DNA of 64,000 nt from an uncultured Eubacteriales bacterium (GTDB lineage Bacteria; Bacillota; Clostridia; Oscillospirales; Acutalibacteraceae): positions 248,001 to 312,000 of the forward strand of contig CAKSHJ010000001.1 in the NCBI GenBank assembly GCA_934457095.1, written 5' to 3'. How positions within the stretch are numbered: position 1 is the stretch's first letter; every line of letters begins with the position of its first letter. Made by a program: the position numbers and the translations under genes. Shown piece by piece: positions 26,068 to 33,780 of the stretch. The notes under the pieces were generated by a model. The model was not told the DNA's origin and ran no database searches. It worked only from the letters and a program-made list of their open reading frames with translations.

Positions 26068-26096
26068 ATTTTATCATTTTTTTCCCGTATTGGCAA
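26068..26096 (-). promoter_or_regulatory. Sigma-A-type promoter of hisH-hisF
   Basis: Minus strand TTGCCA and TAAAAT with 17-base spacing, about 57 bases before hisH. Confidence 0.7.
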
Positions 26097-26171
26097 ATAT
26101 ATTTTGGTATGATTTCTTTGAAATGCCGCCACAATAACATTGGCGGGGATTCCGTCAGGGGAGGTTTTCAC

Positions 26172-26351
26172 ATGAAAACAAAGAAAAAATTGCAGGAAAT
26201 TCAATTGGACCCGGAGAAATTTGACGACACGGACGGGATTACGACACCCGTTACCTATCCCAGCAGACGCTCTGCAAAGGCGCAGGTCGCTATACCGTCT
26301 GAGGAGAATGTGCTGCGCGCTAAGGATTGGGTTGACCATAATATCAAATAG
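26172..26351 (+). CDS. Small protein of DUF3787 type, probable spore surface protein
   Basis: A 59-residue polar protein. Its C-terminus VAIPSEENVLRAKDWVDHNIK matches my memory of the DUF3787 (PF12655) family, whose Clostridioides difficile member is described as a spore surface protein. GGGGAGG lies 7 bases before the ATG at 26172. The family call rests on this tail only. No sporulation promoter could be fixed upstream. Confidence 0.7.
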   Translation: MKTKKKLQEIQLDPEKFDDTDGITTPVTYPSRRSAKAQVAIPSEENVLRAKDWVDHNIK

Positions 26352-26356
26352 CAGCG

Positions 26357-26384
26357 GGCAGGAATGACGTTGGTCGTTCCTGCC
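26357..26384 (+). other. Strong hairpin without T-tract between the DUF3787 gene and mntP
   Basis: GGCAGGAA pairs with TTCCTGCC, with an inner GAC/GTC pair around a four-base loop. No T run follows, so it is not a classical terminator; it may slow the transcript or protect an RNA end. Confidence 0.5.
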
Positions 26385-26416
26385 GTAAATTTCAGTACTA
26401 CATATAGGAGGCGCCT

Positions 26417-26995
26417 ATGGACGCTTTTTCACTTTTTGGCATTGCCGTTGGGCTCGCAATGGACGCGTTTGCCGTTTCTGTTGCAAACGGCGCGGCGAAT
26501 AAACGTATGACCCTGCCGGAAATCTTTCGAGTTGCCGGCTGCTTTGCTGTTTTTCAGGGCATTATGCCGCTGTTGGGTTGGCTGGTCGGCAAGGCCGGTG
26601 AACGTCTCATTGCCTCTGTGGACCATTGGATCGCTCTGATTTTGCTGGCCTTTTTGGGCGCAAAAATGATTTGGGATTCTTGTAGGCAATCTTGTGAAGA
26701 TCCTCAGTCGCCTAAAAATTTAACCGTGAAAACGCTGCTTGCTATGGCGCTTGCGACCAGCATTGACGCGCTTGCCACCGGCATTATTTTGCCTGCCGCG
26801 GTTGGCGCGGATACCTGCGGGCAAATGCTCCTTGCTGTTTTGGTGATTGCCGGCATTACCTTTATATTATGCCTTTTCGGCGTTTTTTTAGGCAAAAAAT
26901 TCGGCTGCCTGCTGCACGGCAAAGCCGGTATATTGGGCGGCGCTGTTTTAATTGCCATAGGCATTAAAATTTTTGTGCAGCAAATGTTTTTTTAG
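26417..26995 (+). CDS. mntP: Manganese efflux pump MntP
   Basis: A 192-residue membrane protein of the MntP family that exports manganese. Two homologous halves each carry the conserved aspartate motif (GLAMDAFAVSVANG and ATSIDALATG). About six membrane helices are seen. TAGGAGG precedes the ATG. No yybP-ykoY manganese riboswitch fits in the 65-base gap upstream. Confidence 0.93.
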   Translation: MDAFSLFGIAVGLAMDAFAVSVANGAANKRMTLPEIFRVAGCFAVFQGIMPLLGWLVGKAGERLIASVDHWIALILLAFLGAKMIWDSCRQSCEDPQSPKNLTVKTLLAMALATSIDALATGIILPAAVGADTCGQMLLAVLVIAGITFILCLFGVFLGKKFGCLLHGKAGILGGAVLIAIGIKIFVQQMFF

Positions 26996-27059
26996 CCGCT
27001 TTTATGCGGCAAAAAAACGCAGCGCCGCCCCGTTTTTTGCTATGACTATGTAGTTTGAC

Positions 27060-28310
27060 TCAGCCTTTGCCCAAATAATGCTGCGCGTCTTGTAATATTT
27101 TGCGGTCTGCGTCAAAGGTTAAAAGCTCTATGGCCTGTACATACGGGACTTCCCAGTATTCCAATACCTCGCCCTGCTGCGGTATGACCTGCTGTCCGCT
27201 GTATTTTGCTAAGTAATAGACCGCCCGTTTGTGCACCGAAAATTTTACTTTATAGTCGTAGTAATGCCGGAATGTTTCGCATACTTCTACCTCAAGGCCG
27301 GTTTCCTCCTGCACCTCGCGCTTGACCGTTTGCAGTTCGGTTTCGCCGTATTCAATGTGCCCCTTGGGAAAGCCTACATTTTGTGAGCGGTTGCGAATCA
27401 GCAAATATTTGCGCTGTCCGTCGTCCTCGTTGTATAGTACCGCGCCGCATGATTTTTCAAATAAGCATTTGTAAATGGGCTTTTTGCCGCCCTCCTCCTT
27501 CTCCAGCGCGTGGACAATCAGCGGCTCGTATATGACCGTGCCGTTGGCCGTGGCAACCAGTTTCATCTCGCCGGTATCGGCATATTCTATCATGGCCACT
27601 ACCGTACCGTGAAACTCCTCTTTTGCCGTGTGCGCAAAATCAAATACATATACTATTTGTTTTTTGCCCGTTTTTTCAAAGTAGCTCTTATGATACCCCC
27701 GCAAATACTGGCCGCCTTTTTGCTGCCGGTCCAGCACTACCGTGATTTGTCTGCCAAGGGTAAAATAATCTGTCGCTTCTACCATAATATTTTGTATGAA
27801 CCTTGCCTTTCCCTGATGATAAGCGCGTCTGTCCGTGGCATAGCGTTCCGCCAGTTCCTGCTTGAGCGTATTGTATTTGCGCAGTCTGTCGGTATTGACC
27901 GATAGGTAATCTTTAAAATGAATGAAGTGATTCCACCTGTCGCTGTGTTCAAGCACTACATAGATATGCGCGGTGCAAATGCCCGCGTCCATATTTTCGC
28001 ACGAAAAGAACAGCTGCTCGCTGTCGTCGCGGTGGTAGATGTGGTAAATATTGTGCGCGCGAAGCTTGTCTTCTATTTTGAGCACATCGTCAAACGATGA
28101 AACTGCAACGGCAACGTCGAGTATTGGGGTGAATTTTAAGCGTACGCTGGGGTTGGTTATGGCTCCGCTGCCGATCTGCTGGATGTCTTTTGCAACCGGA
28201 CCGAATAAAAATTTTAAATGCTCGATTTCTCGCTGCGCGATCTTATCCCATTCCTCGTCGCGCTCCACAAACGATAAGTCGCCTTTTTTCAGGCCTAATT
28301 CACAGCACAT
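27060..28310 (-). CDS. Three-domain fusion: GrpB-like, pyrophosphatase-like, Nudix hydrolase
   Basis: A 416-residue fusion. Residues about 15-175 resemble the GrpB/UPF0157 nucleotidyltransferase-like family (IQQIGSGAIT, PILDVAVAV, H/N/F block, LRKYNTLKQELA). Residues about 185-265 (ITVVLDRQQKGG, VYVFD, GTVVAMIEYADTGEMKLVATANG) are reminiscent of an inorganic pyrophosphatase-like domain that has lost key acidic residues. Residues about 285-416 are a Nudix hydrolase with a full box from GHIEYGE to REVQEETGL. The start at 28310 follows GGGAGG. The substrate is unknown; the Nudix part resembles Ap4A-type hydrolases. Confidence 0.8.
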   Translation of the reverse strand: MCCELGLKKGDLSFVERDEEWDKIAQREIEHLKFLFGPVAKDIQQIGSGAITNPSVRLKFTPILDVAVAVSSFDDVLKIEDKLRAHNIYHIYHRDDSEQLFFSCENMDAGICTAHIYVVLEHSDRWNHFIHFKDYLSVNTDRLRKYNTLKQELAERYATDRRAYHQGKARFIQNIMVEATDYFTLGRQITVVLDRQQKGGQYLRGYHKSYFEKTGKKQIVYVFDFAHTAKEEFHGTVVAMIEYADTGEMKLVATANGTVIYEPLIVHALEKEEGGKKPIYKCLFEKSCGAVLYNEDDGQRKYLLIRNRSQNVGFPKGHIEYGETELQTVKREVQEETGLEVEVCETFRHYYDYKVKFSVHKRAVYYLAKYSGQQVIPQQGEVLEYWEVPYVQAIELLTFDADRKILQDAQHYLGKG

Positions 28311-28346
28311 ACAAACTCCTCCCTTCTGCAAATTTTAATTATTGAA

Positions 28347-28375
28347 ATTATAACATTTTTACGGCTGTTATGCAA
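28347..28375 (-). promoter_or_regulatory. Sigma-A-type promoter of the Nudix fusion gene
   Basis: Minus strand TTGCAT and TATAAT with 17-base spacing, about 37 bases before the start codon. Confidence 0.75.
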
Positions 28376-28450
28376 GGCAAAGTGTCTCTGTTTACAAATT
28401 TGTGCCCATATTTTCTCAAAATTTGGTGGAAGCATGCCGTTTTTGCGCAT

Positions 28451-28490
28451 AAAAAAACAACGCTCTCAAGATGCCGGAGCGTTGTTTTTC
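28451..28490 (-). terminator. Rho-independent terminator of sigma factor / zinc-ribbon genes
   Basis: AACAACGCTC pairs perfectly with GAGCGTTGTT over an 11-base loop, with A and T tracts on either side so it could work on both strands. Confidence 0.85.
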
Positions 28491-28527
28491 ATTCAGTTTT
28501 TAACTGTTCGAAACAAGAGCCGTGCTC

Positions 28528-28803
28528 TTATTCCTCTCTCATTTTTGCAAAACATTCGCTGCAATATACCGGGCGGTCCTCACGCGGTTGGAAAGGAACT
28601 TTTGCCTCGCAGCCGCAGGAAGCGCATTGTGCTGTAAACATCTCGCGGTCGGGTCTTGCGGCATTTTTGCGTGCGTCGCGGCAGGTTTTGCATCTTTGCG
28701 GCTCGTTTACAAAGCCTTTGGATGCGTAAAATTCCTGTTCGCCGGCTGTGAATACAAATTCAGCGCCGCAGTCTTTGCAGATGAGAGTTTTGTCTTCGTA
28801 CAT
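28528..28803 (-). CDS. Double zinc-ribbon protein
   Basis: A 91-residue protein with two treble-cysteine clusters: CKDCGAEFVFTAGEQEFY followed by CKTC, and CASCGCEAKVPFQP followed by CSEC. This matches the probable zinc-ribbon family (PF13451 type) found in Clostridia. GAGG precedes the ATG at 28803. Its role is unknown. It likely shares the transcript of the sigma factor 79 bases upstream. Confidence 0.82.
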   Translation of the reverse strand: MYEDKTLICKDCGAEFVFTAGEQEFYASKGFVNEPQRCKTCRDARKNAARPDREMFTAQCASCGCEAKVPFQPREDRPVYCSECFAKMREE

Positions 28804-28882
28804 GTGATTTACCTCGCTTTGGATTAATAGAAATTTTGCCCTTAGACGGATTTGCACCGCCGCCTTTGATGGATTCAACGCT

Positions 28883-29494
28883 CTAACTTAAGCTACCGGG
28901 GCATATAGAACTGCATGCCTGCAGCTTTTTGCGCACACGCTGCACGGCATTGTCGGCGGATTTGGGGGAAATGGATAGGGTATTTGCAATTTCCCCGTAC
29001 TTTTTACCGCTTAAATAGAGAAAGAAAACCTGCTGCTCCAACCGCGAAAGCCTTTGCTGAATTCCTTGGTAGATCCTCTGCAAATCCTCTCTGTCAATCA
29101 GCAGAGCCTCTGGGTTTTGCGCCTGATTGCCGCTTTGCAAGACAAGTTGTTCGGTTTGTTCGTCGCTTAAAGAAACAACGCGATGGACCGGAACGCTTTT
29201 TTTGCGCACTCCGGCGCGGTAAGCTGCCACCATGCGGTTTTGAATGCAAACGCCGGCGTAGGTTTTAAAGGCGGCGTTTTTTTGAGGGGCATAGCTTAAA
29301 GCGGCGCTGAACAGACCGAGCAGTCCCTCTTGACAGAGGTCGTCCGTTTCCAGCAATGCGCTGCAAAAGGGCCGCGCCTTTGCCTGAATCAACGGCAGAT
29401 AGCGAGCGGTCAGTTCTGCGAAAGCGTCGGTATACCCGTTTTGCAAAAAGGACGCAAGCTGGGTGTCTGTACAGTTTTTCCATTGTTCGGGCAA
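28883..29494 (-). CDS. RNA polymerase sigma factor, sigma-H-like
   Basis: A 203-residue sigma-70 family protein: region 2 (ETDDLCQEGLLGLFSAA, FKTYAGVCIQNRMVAAYR) and a region 4 helix-turn-helix (GKKYGEIANTLSISPKSADNAVQRVRKKL). The overall pattern is closest to SigH/Spo0H. An ATG at 29536 extends the frame but lies inside the -10 box of a strong promoter, so the start is taken as the TTG at 29494, 9 bases after AGAGG. Sigma-H normally sits near secE-nusG, so a paralog cannot be excluded. Confidence 0.82.
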   Translation of the reverse strand: MPEQWKNCTDTQLASFLQNGYTDAFAELTARYLPLIQAKARPFCSALLETDDLCQEGLLGLFSAALSYAPQKNAAFKTYAGVCIQNRMVAAYRAGVRKKSVPVHRVVSLSDEQTEQLVLQSGNQAQNPEALLIDREDLQRIYQGIQQRLSRLEQQVFFLYLSGKKYGEIANTLSISPKSADNAVQRVRKKLQACSSICPGSLS

Positions 29495-29531
29495 AGCAAA
29501 ACACCTCTTGCAACTACTTTTCTCTGTATCT

Positions 29532-29560
29532 ATCATACTCTATTTTGCGGGTAAAGTCAA
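29532..29560 (-). promoter_or_regulatory. Sigma-A-type promoter of the sigma factor gene
   Basis: Minus strand TTGACT and TATGAT with 17-base spacing. The -10 contains the upstream in-frame ATG, which decides the start codon. Confidence 0.8.
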
Positions 29561-29755
29561 TAAACATTTATGAAATATGATAAAAAAATACTGTTTTTTT
29601 ATCCAATACTTGTATGCTACGAAAGAATTTTTTTCCTTTATTTTACATAAATGTCTATAAATAGTATTATATAATATTTTTTCTTTCCGGTCAATAGAAA
29701 ATTTTGAAAATAAAGCAGCTTCTTTATTAAGATGTGGAAATTTTCCAACATTTTC

Positions 29756-29784
29756 TTGTAAAATCATGGGCATCGTCTTATAAT
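29756..29784 (+). promoter_or_regulatory. Sigma-A-type promoter of comM
   Basis: TTGTAA and TATAAT with 17-base spacing, 38 bases before the start codon. The rest of the gap (29561-29755) is very AT-rich and shows no other feature. Confidence 0.75.
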
Positions 29785-29822
29785 AAGTAAAATTTACCCC
29801 TATACGAAAGGAGACGATTTTT

Positions 29823-31358
29823 ATGTTTGCCCGATTAAACAGCATCGGTCTTTACGGTATGGACGCTTTTGGCGTTACGGTCGAAACCGACATTGCAAAC
29901 GGCCTGCCCGGTTTTGATGTGGTCGGTTTGCCGGGCGCCGCGGTCAAGGAATCGCGTGACAGGGTGCGTTCTGCTTTGAAAAACTGCGGTTTTACTTTTC
30001 CGGTCAATCGCATCACGGTCAACCTTGCTCCTGCCGATAAACGCAAGGAAGGGCCTATTTATGACCTGCCTATGCTGCTCTCTATTTTAGCGGCTTCGGG
30101 GCAGCTTTCCTGCGACCTCTCTGACTGTGCCGTGATTGGCGAGCTGTCTCTTTCGGGAGAAACGCATGGCGTGCGAGGCGTGCTGCCTATGGCGATTCAC
30201 GCAAAGCAATTGGGCTATCGCCGATTGTTCGTGCCAGCCGCCAATGCCCCCGAGGGCGCGGTCGTAAACGGACTGGAGGTCTATCCGGTTTCTAATATGA
30301 AGCAGCTGATTGACCACCTGACTGGCACACAAGTCATAACGCCGCAGCGACCGCTTACCGCTCCCGAAACCTCTTCCATGCTGGCTCTGCCGGACTTTGC
30401 CGATGTGCGGGGACAGTCGGATGCAAAGCATGCTTTGGAAATTGCCGCCAGCGGCGGGCATAATATTCTGTTGCTGGGACCGCCGGGTTCGGGCAAAAGT
30501 ATGCTTGCAAAGCGACTGCCCTCTATTTTGCCGCCCATGACTTTTGACGAAACCATTGAAACTACCAAACTGCATTCCATTGCCGGCATTATGCCGCCCG
30601 GCGCTTCTTTGGTACAACGTCGCCCGTTCCGTGCGCCGCACCATACGGTGTCTGCGGCGGGCTTGTCCGGCGGCGGTAGTATTCCAAAGCCCGGCGAAAT
30701 TTCTCTGGCGCATAACGGCGTATTATTCTTGGACGAGCTGCCCGAATTTACCAAAAGCGCTATGGAGGTGCTGCGTCAGCCGCTGGAGGATGGGACCGTT
30801 ACCATCTCGCGGGCTAACGGCAATTACACCTACCCTTGTTCGGTGATGTTCGTTGCCGCCATGAACCCTTGTCCGTGCGGCTATTTCGGTCATTCTGGCC
30901 ACGCTTGTACCTGTACGCCCTCGATGGTCAGCAAATATCTTTCGCGGGTTTCGGGGCCGCTTTTGGACCGCCTGGATTTACATATTGAAGTGCCCGCCGT
31001 TGCGTTTGAGGAGCTTTCTACGAAAAAAGCAGCGGAGAGCTCGGCGGAAATTAAAAAGCGCGTTGACGCTGCCAGAGCCATTCAAAATGAACGCTTTGCC
31101 GGTACGGGCGTTACCTGTAACGCCAAAATGACTCCGGCTTTGTTGCAGCAGCATTGTCAACTGGACCAGACTGCCCGGCAATTGCTGAAAAACGCCTTTG
31201 AAAAATTCGGGCTTTCGGCGCGCGCTTATGACCGCGTATTAAAGGTGGCGCGTACCATTGCAGACTTGGACGGCGGCGGGCAAATTCAGTCGGCGCATAT
31301 TGCGCAGGCCGTGCAGTACCGCAGTTTGGACCGTAAATATTGGAATAAGGAATTGTAA
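29823..31358 (+). CDS. comM: YifB/ComM-type magnesium-chelatase-like AAA+ ATPase
   Basis: A 511-residue AAA+ protein. An N-terminal Lon-like substrate domain (SIGLYGMDAFGVTVE, GLPGAAVKESRDRVRSAL) precedes the ATPase with Walker A GPPGSGKS and the Walker B region GVLFLDELPEF. A zinc-type cysteine group (CPCGYFGHSGHACTC) follows. ComM drives branch migration of D-loops in natural transformation in other bacteria. AAAGGAG precedes the ATG. Confidence 0.94.
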   Translation: MFARLNSIGLYGMDAFGVTVETDIANGLPGFDVVGLPGAAVKESRDRVRSALKNCGFTFPVNRITVNLAPADKRKEGPIYDLPMLLSILAASGQLSCDLSDCAVIGELSLSGETHGVRGVLPMAIHAKQLGYRRLFVPAANAPEGAVVNGLEVYPVSNMKQLIDHLTGTQVITPQRPLTAPETSSMLALPDFADVRGQSDAKHALEIAASGGHNILLLGPPGSGKSMLAKRLPSILPPMTFDETIETTKLHSIAGIMPPGASLVQRRPFRAPHHTVSAAGLSGGGSIPKPGEISLAHNGVLFLDELPEFTKSAMEVLRQPLEDGTVTISRANGNYTYPCSVMFVAAMNPCPCGYFGHSGHACTCTPSMVSKYLSRVSGPLLDRLDLHIEVPAVAFEELSTKKAAESSAEIKKRVDAARAIQNERFAGTGVTCNAKMTPALLQQHCQLDQTARQLLKNAFEKFGLSARAYDRVLKVARTIADLDGGGQIQSAHIAQAVQYRSLDRKYWNKEL

Positions 31359-31364
31359 AAGATT

Positions 31365-31886
31365 TTACCGGAAAAATAAATGCACCGCCAGCACCGACAT
31401 GATATAACCGGTGGCGTCTGCCATGAGCGCCGCGGAAATGGCATGGCGCGTTTTTTTGATGCCCACCGAGCCAAAATAAACCGCAATCGCATAAAATGTT
31501 GTTTCCGTTGAGCCCATCATCACAGAGGATACGCGCCCAACAAAGCTGTCCGGGCCGTGGTTTTCAAAAATTTCGGTCAATACCGCCGTTGAACCGCTCC
31601 CCGAAATCGGGCGTAAAAGCGCAAGCGGCAACGCCTGTGCCGGAAATCCTAAAAATCCCGCAACGGGCGCTATCCATTGGGTAAACAGCTCCAACGCGCC
31701 CGACGCACTGAGCATGGTAACCGCCATCATCAAGCCCACCAACGAGGGTAGAATGCTCAGCGAGGACGAAAAGCCCTCCTTTGCGCCGGCGATGAAGGTT
31801 TCAAATAACGGTACGCGCTTAAATATGCCAAATGCCAGAATCAGGCAGACTACAACCGGTATTACATAAACGCTGAACTGCTCCAT
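31365..31886 (-). CDS. spmB: Spore maturation protein B
   Basis: A 173-residue membrane protein of the nucleoside recognition (Gate) family, needed for spore core dehydration in Bacillus and Clostridium. SGSGSTAVLTEIFENHGPDS and MMGSTETTFYAIAVYFGSVGIKK are characteristic. It ends 6 bases from the converging comM stop. Confidence 0.94.
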   Translation of the reverse strand: MEQFSVYVIPVVVCLILAFGIFKRVPLFETFIAGAKEGFSSSLSILPSLVGLMMAVTMLSASGALELFTQWIAPVAGFLGFPAQALPLALLRPISGSGSTAVLTEIFENHGPDSFVGRVSSVMMGSTETTFYAIAVYFGSVGIKKTRHAISAALMADATGYIMSVLAVHLFFR

Positions 31887-31898
31887 CGTATAACTCCT

Positions 31899-32492
31899 TT
31901 AGCGTAAATGAGGCTGTTTTTTTCTGCCCTGCAACAATTTTGCAACTGCTACCCCCACCAGCAGCGACACTACCGAAGCAAGCCATACCGCGGGTAAGAT
32001 GTCGAACGGAAAGGGCGAGCCGTACCGGGCGCGCAGCGTACCCATAAAAGTGGGAAGCAGCTGAATGGAGGCGGTGTTAATGACCACGAACATAATCATA
32101 CTGTTGTTGGCTGTGGAGGGGTCCGGGTTGCTCTTTTGCATTTCCTTCATGGCGGCAATGCCCAGCGGAGTGGCCGCATTGCCCAACCCCAAAAAATTGG
32201 CCGCCATGTTCATGGAAATGGCTTTGAGCGCTCCGCTGCCCGGCGCGTAGTCCGGAAACAGCCTTTTGAGCAGCGGGGAAAACACCTTGCACAGCACCGT
32301 AGTCAGGCCGCCGGCATCCGCTATTTTCATAAATCCCGTCCATGCGCACATCATGCCCAAAGTTGCAATAATCAATTCCACGGCGCTGCCGGCTCCCTTT
32401 ATCACCGCCTCGGAAAGCTCCGGCATTCTGCCGGTAAAAATTGCACAGAGAAAGCTTATAAAAATCATAACCGCCCAAATGATATTCAGCAT
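31899..32492 (-). CDS. spmA: Spore maturation protein A
   Basis: A 197-residue membrane protein, partner of SpmB. MNMAANFLGLGNAATPLGIAAMKEM and NTASIQLLPTF are conserved. GAGGTG precedes the ATG. The upstream region holds CATATGGT 14 bases from TTCATAAA, a weak sigma-E-like pair, but its predicted transcript start would fall on the ribosome site, so I do not call a promoter. Confidence 0.94.
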   Translation of the reverse strand: MLNIIWAVMIFISFLCAIFTGRMPELSEAVIKGAGSAVELIIATLGMMCAWTGFMKIADAGGLTTVLCKVFSPLLKRLFPDYAPGSGALKAISMNMAANFLGLGNAATPLGIAAMKEMQKSNPDPSTANNSMIMFVVINTASIQLLPTFMGTLRARYGSPFPFDILPAVWLASVVSLLVGVAVAKLLQGRKKQPHLR

Positions 32493-32555
32493 ATTTTACA
32501 CCTCTGCAAACCATATGCCGTGCATGGACTTTTTATGAATTTTTTTTAAATTATG

Positions 32556-32562
32556 TTCGACA
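32556..32562 (-). promoter_or_regulatory. Spo0A box between spmA and abrB
   Basis: Minus strand TTTTGTCGAA contains a perfect 0A box (TGTCGAA). It ends 14 bases upstream of the abrB -35 element. In Bacillus, Spo0A~P controls abrB through the same heptamer. Confidence 0.65.
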
Positions 32563-32576
32563 AAATTGTAAACCTA

Positions 32577-32604
32577 TTGACATTTATGGAAAAAAAAGGT
32601 ATGA
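32577..32604 (+). promoter_or_regulatory. Sigma-A-type promoter of abrB
   Basis: TTGACA and TATGAT with 16-base spacing, 59 bases before the start codon; GATAAGGAG provides the ribosome site. Confidence 0.8.
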
Positions 32605-32663
32605 TTGTGACAGAGATAAGGAAAATGTGAACTGAAGAACAAAACTGATAAGGAGCGATTGAT

Positions 32664-32918
32664 ATGAAATCAACAGGCATTGTACGAAAAGTGGACGAAT
32701 TGGGGAGGATTGTTTTGCCAAAAGAATTGCGGCAAACTTTACACATCAGCGACAGAGACCCCATTGAGATTTTTGTAGACAACTCTTCAATTATCCTGCA
32801 AAAATATGAACCGGCCTGTATGTTCTGTAATAGTACCAGTAATATGGTTCAGTACAGAGGCCGCAATATTTGCAAGGATTGTTTGGTCGCTATTGAGGAA
32901 AAATTCAAAAAAATTTAG
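32664..32918 (+). CDS. abrB: AbrB/SpoVT-family transition-state regulator
   Basis: An 84-residue DNA-binding regulator. The N-terminal swapped-hairpin domain (MKSTGIVRKVDELGRIVLPKEL) is nearly identical to Bacillus AbrB. Instead of the AbrB C-terminal dimer domain it ends with two CxxC pairs (CMFC, CKDC), a likely zinc knuckle as in other clostridial AbrB proteins. Its own strong promoter lies beside a Spo0A box, so it probably links Spo0A state to growth-phase genes. Confidence 0.9.
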   Translation: MKSTGIVRKVDELGRIVLPKELRQTLHISDRDPIEIFVDNSSIILQKYEPACMFCNSTSNMVQYRGRNICKDCLVAIEEKFKKI

Positions 32919-32933
32919 CGTGCTTTTCATTTC

Positions 32934-32967
32934 AAAAAAACGCAGTCGGGTATGGCTGCGTTTTTTT
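32934..32967 (+). terminator. Terminator between abrB and pyrE (probably bidirectional)
   Basis: AAACGCAG pairs with CTGCGTTT, flanked by an A tract on the left and seven T on the right, so it can end abrB and the converging pyrE. Confidence 0.85.
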
Positions 32968-32995
32968 GTTGCGGTTTTAATCAGATGTTCCGTTC

Positions 32996-33661
32996 CTATT
33001 CAAAAATACAATATTGCTCCATATATGTTTTCATCATTTCCAACACGCCCTCATAACCGCCCTGCTCCTGCAAATATTCGTAAATATCTTGCACCGTAAT
33101 CAGCGCATGCACCGCAATGCCAAATTCCTGCGCTACCTCCATAACGGCGGTTTTGCCGGGCGTTTTGCCTACTTCGCACCGGTTTACCGAGATGAACATA
33201 TCGCTCACCGTTACCTTTGCGCAACTCCTTAAAACCGGCATAACCTCGCGAATCGCCGTGCCCGCGGTAATCACGTCCTCCACAATCACAATGCGGTCGC
33301 CGTCCTTGGGGCAATACCCCACCGTGTTGCCGCCTTCTCCGTGGTCTTTTGCCTCCTTGCGGTTAAAAAAGAACGGCTTATCGATTTGATGATCCCGCGC
33401 AAGCGCACCGGCAGCGGCGGTTACCAACGGAATTCCTTTGTAGGCCGGGCCGAACATTGCGTCAAATTTTTCGCCGACCGTTTCTTTGATAAACGCAGCG
33501 TAAAATTGACCTAATTTGGCGCTTTGTGCGCCCGTTTTATAGTTGCCGGTGTTCACAAAATACGGCGTTCTGCGCCCGCTTTTGGTTACAAAATCGCCAA
33601 AGCGCAACACCTGAGCAGACATCATAAAGGTAATAAAATCTCGTTTTGCGGCAGTTAACAT
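32996..33661 (-). CDS. pyrE: Orotate phosphoribosyltransferase
   Basis: A 221-residue enzyme joining orotate and PRPP to give OMP. The PRPP motif VIVEDVITAGTAIRE and an N-terminal FGDFVTKSGRRTPYFVNTG are clear. The ATG at 33661 has GGAG upstream. It is a single-gene unit; no other pyr gene is near. Confidence 0.95.
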   Translation of the reverse strand: MLTAAKRDFITFMMSAQVLRFGDFVTKSGRRTPYFVNTGNYKTGAQSAKLGQFYAAFIKETVGEKFDAMFGPAYKGIPLVTAAAGALARDHQIDKPFFFNRKEAKDHGEGGNTVGYCPKDGDRIVIVEDVITAGTAIREVMPVLRSCAKVTVSDMFISVNRCEVGKTPGKTAVMEVAQEFGIAVHALITVQDIYEYLQEQGGYEGVLEMMKTYMEQYCIFE

Positions 33662-33696
33662 ATTTCTCCGTCCTTTATTGTTCAAATTACCAATTT

Positions 33697-33725
33697 AGTA
33701 TAACACAACGGCAAATTATTTGCAA
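33697..33725 (-). promoter_or_regulatory. Sigma-A-type promoter of pyrE
   Basis: Minus strand TTGCAA and TATACT with 17-base spacing, 36 bases before the start codon. Confidence 0.75.
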
Positions 33726-33741
33726 TTTTGAAACGCACGGT

Positions 33742-33774
33742 AAAAAGAAAACAACGTCCTTAGACGCTGTTTTT
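33742..33774 (-). terminator. Terminator of the spoIIIA operon
   Basis: Minus strand AAAACAGCGTC pairs with GACGTTGTTTT (one G-T pair), four-base loop, then CTTTTT. Confidence 0.85.
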
Positions 33775-33780
33775 ACGGTA

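Noticed and set aside
26996..27059. Hairpins between mntP and the Nudix gene as a terminator
   Set aside because: Stems are flanked by T before and A after on the plus strand, so no clear T-tract follows a strong stem; a weak terminator remains possible.
32510..32538. Sigma-E-like promoter before spmA (TTCATAAA, 14 bases, CATATGGT)
   Set aside because: The predicted transcript start would fall on the spmA ribosome site, leaving no usable leader.
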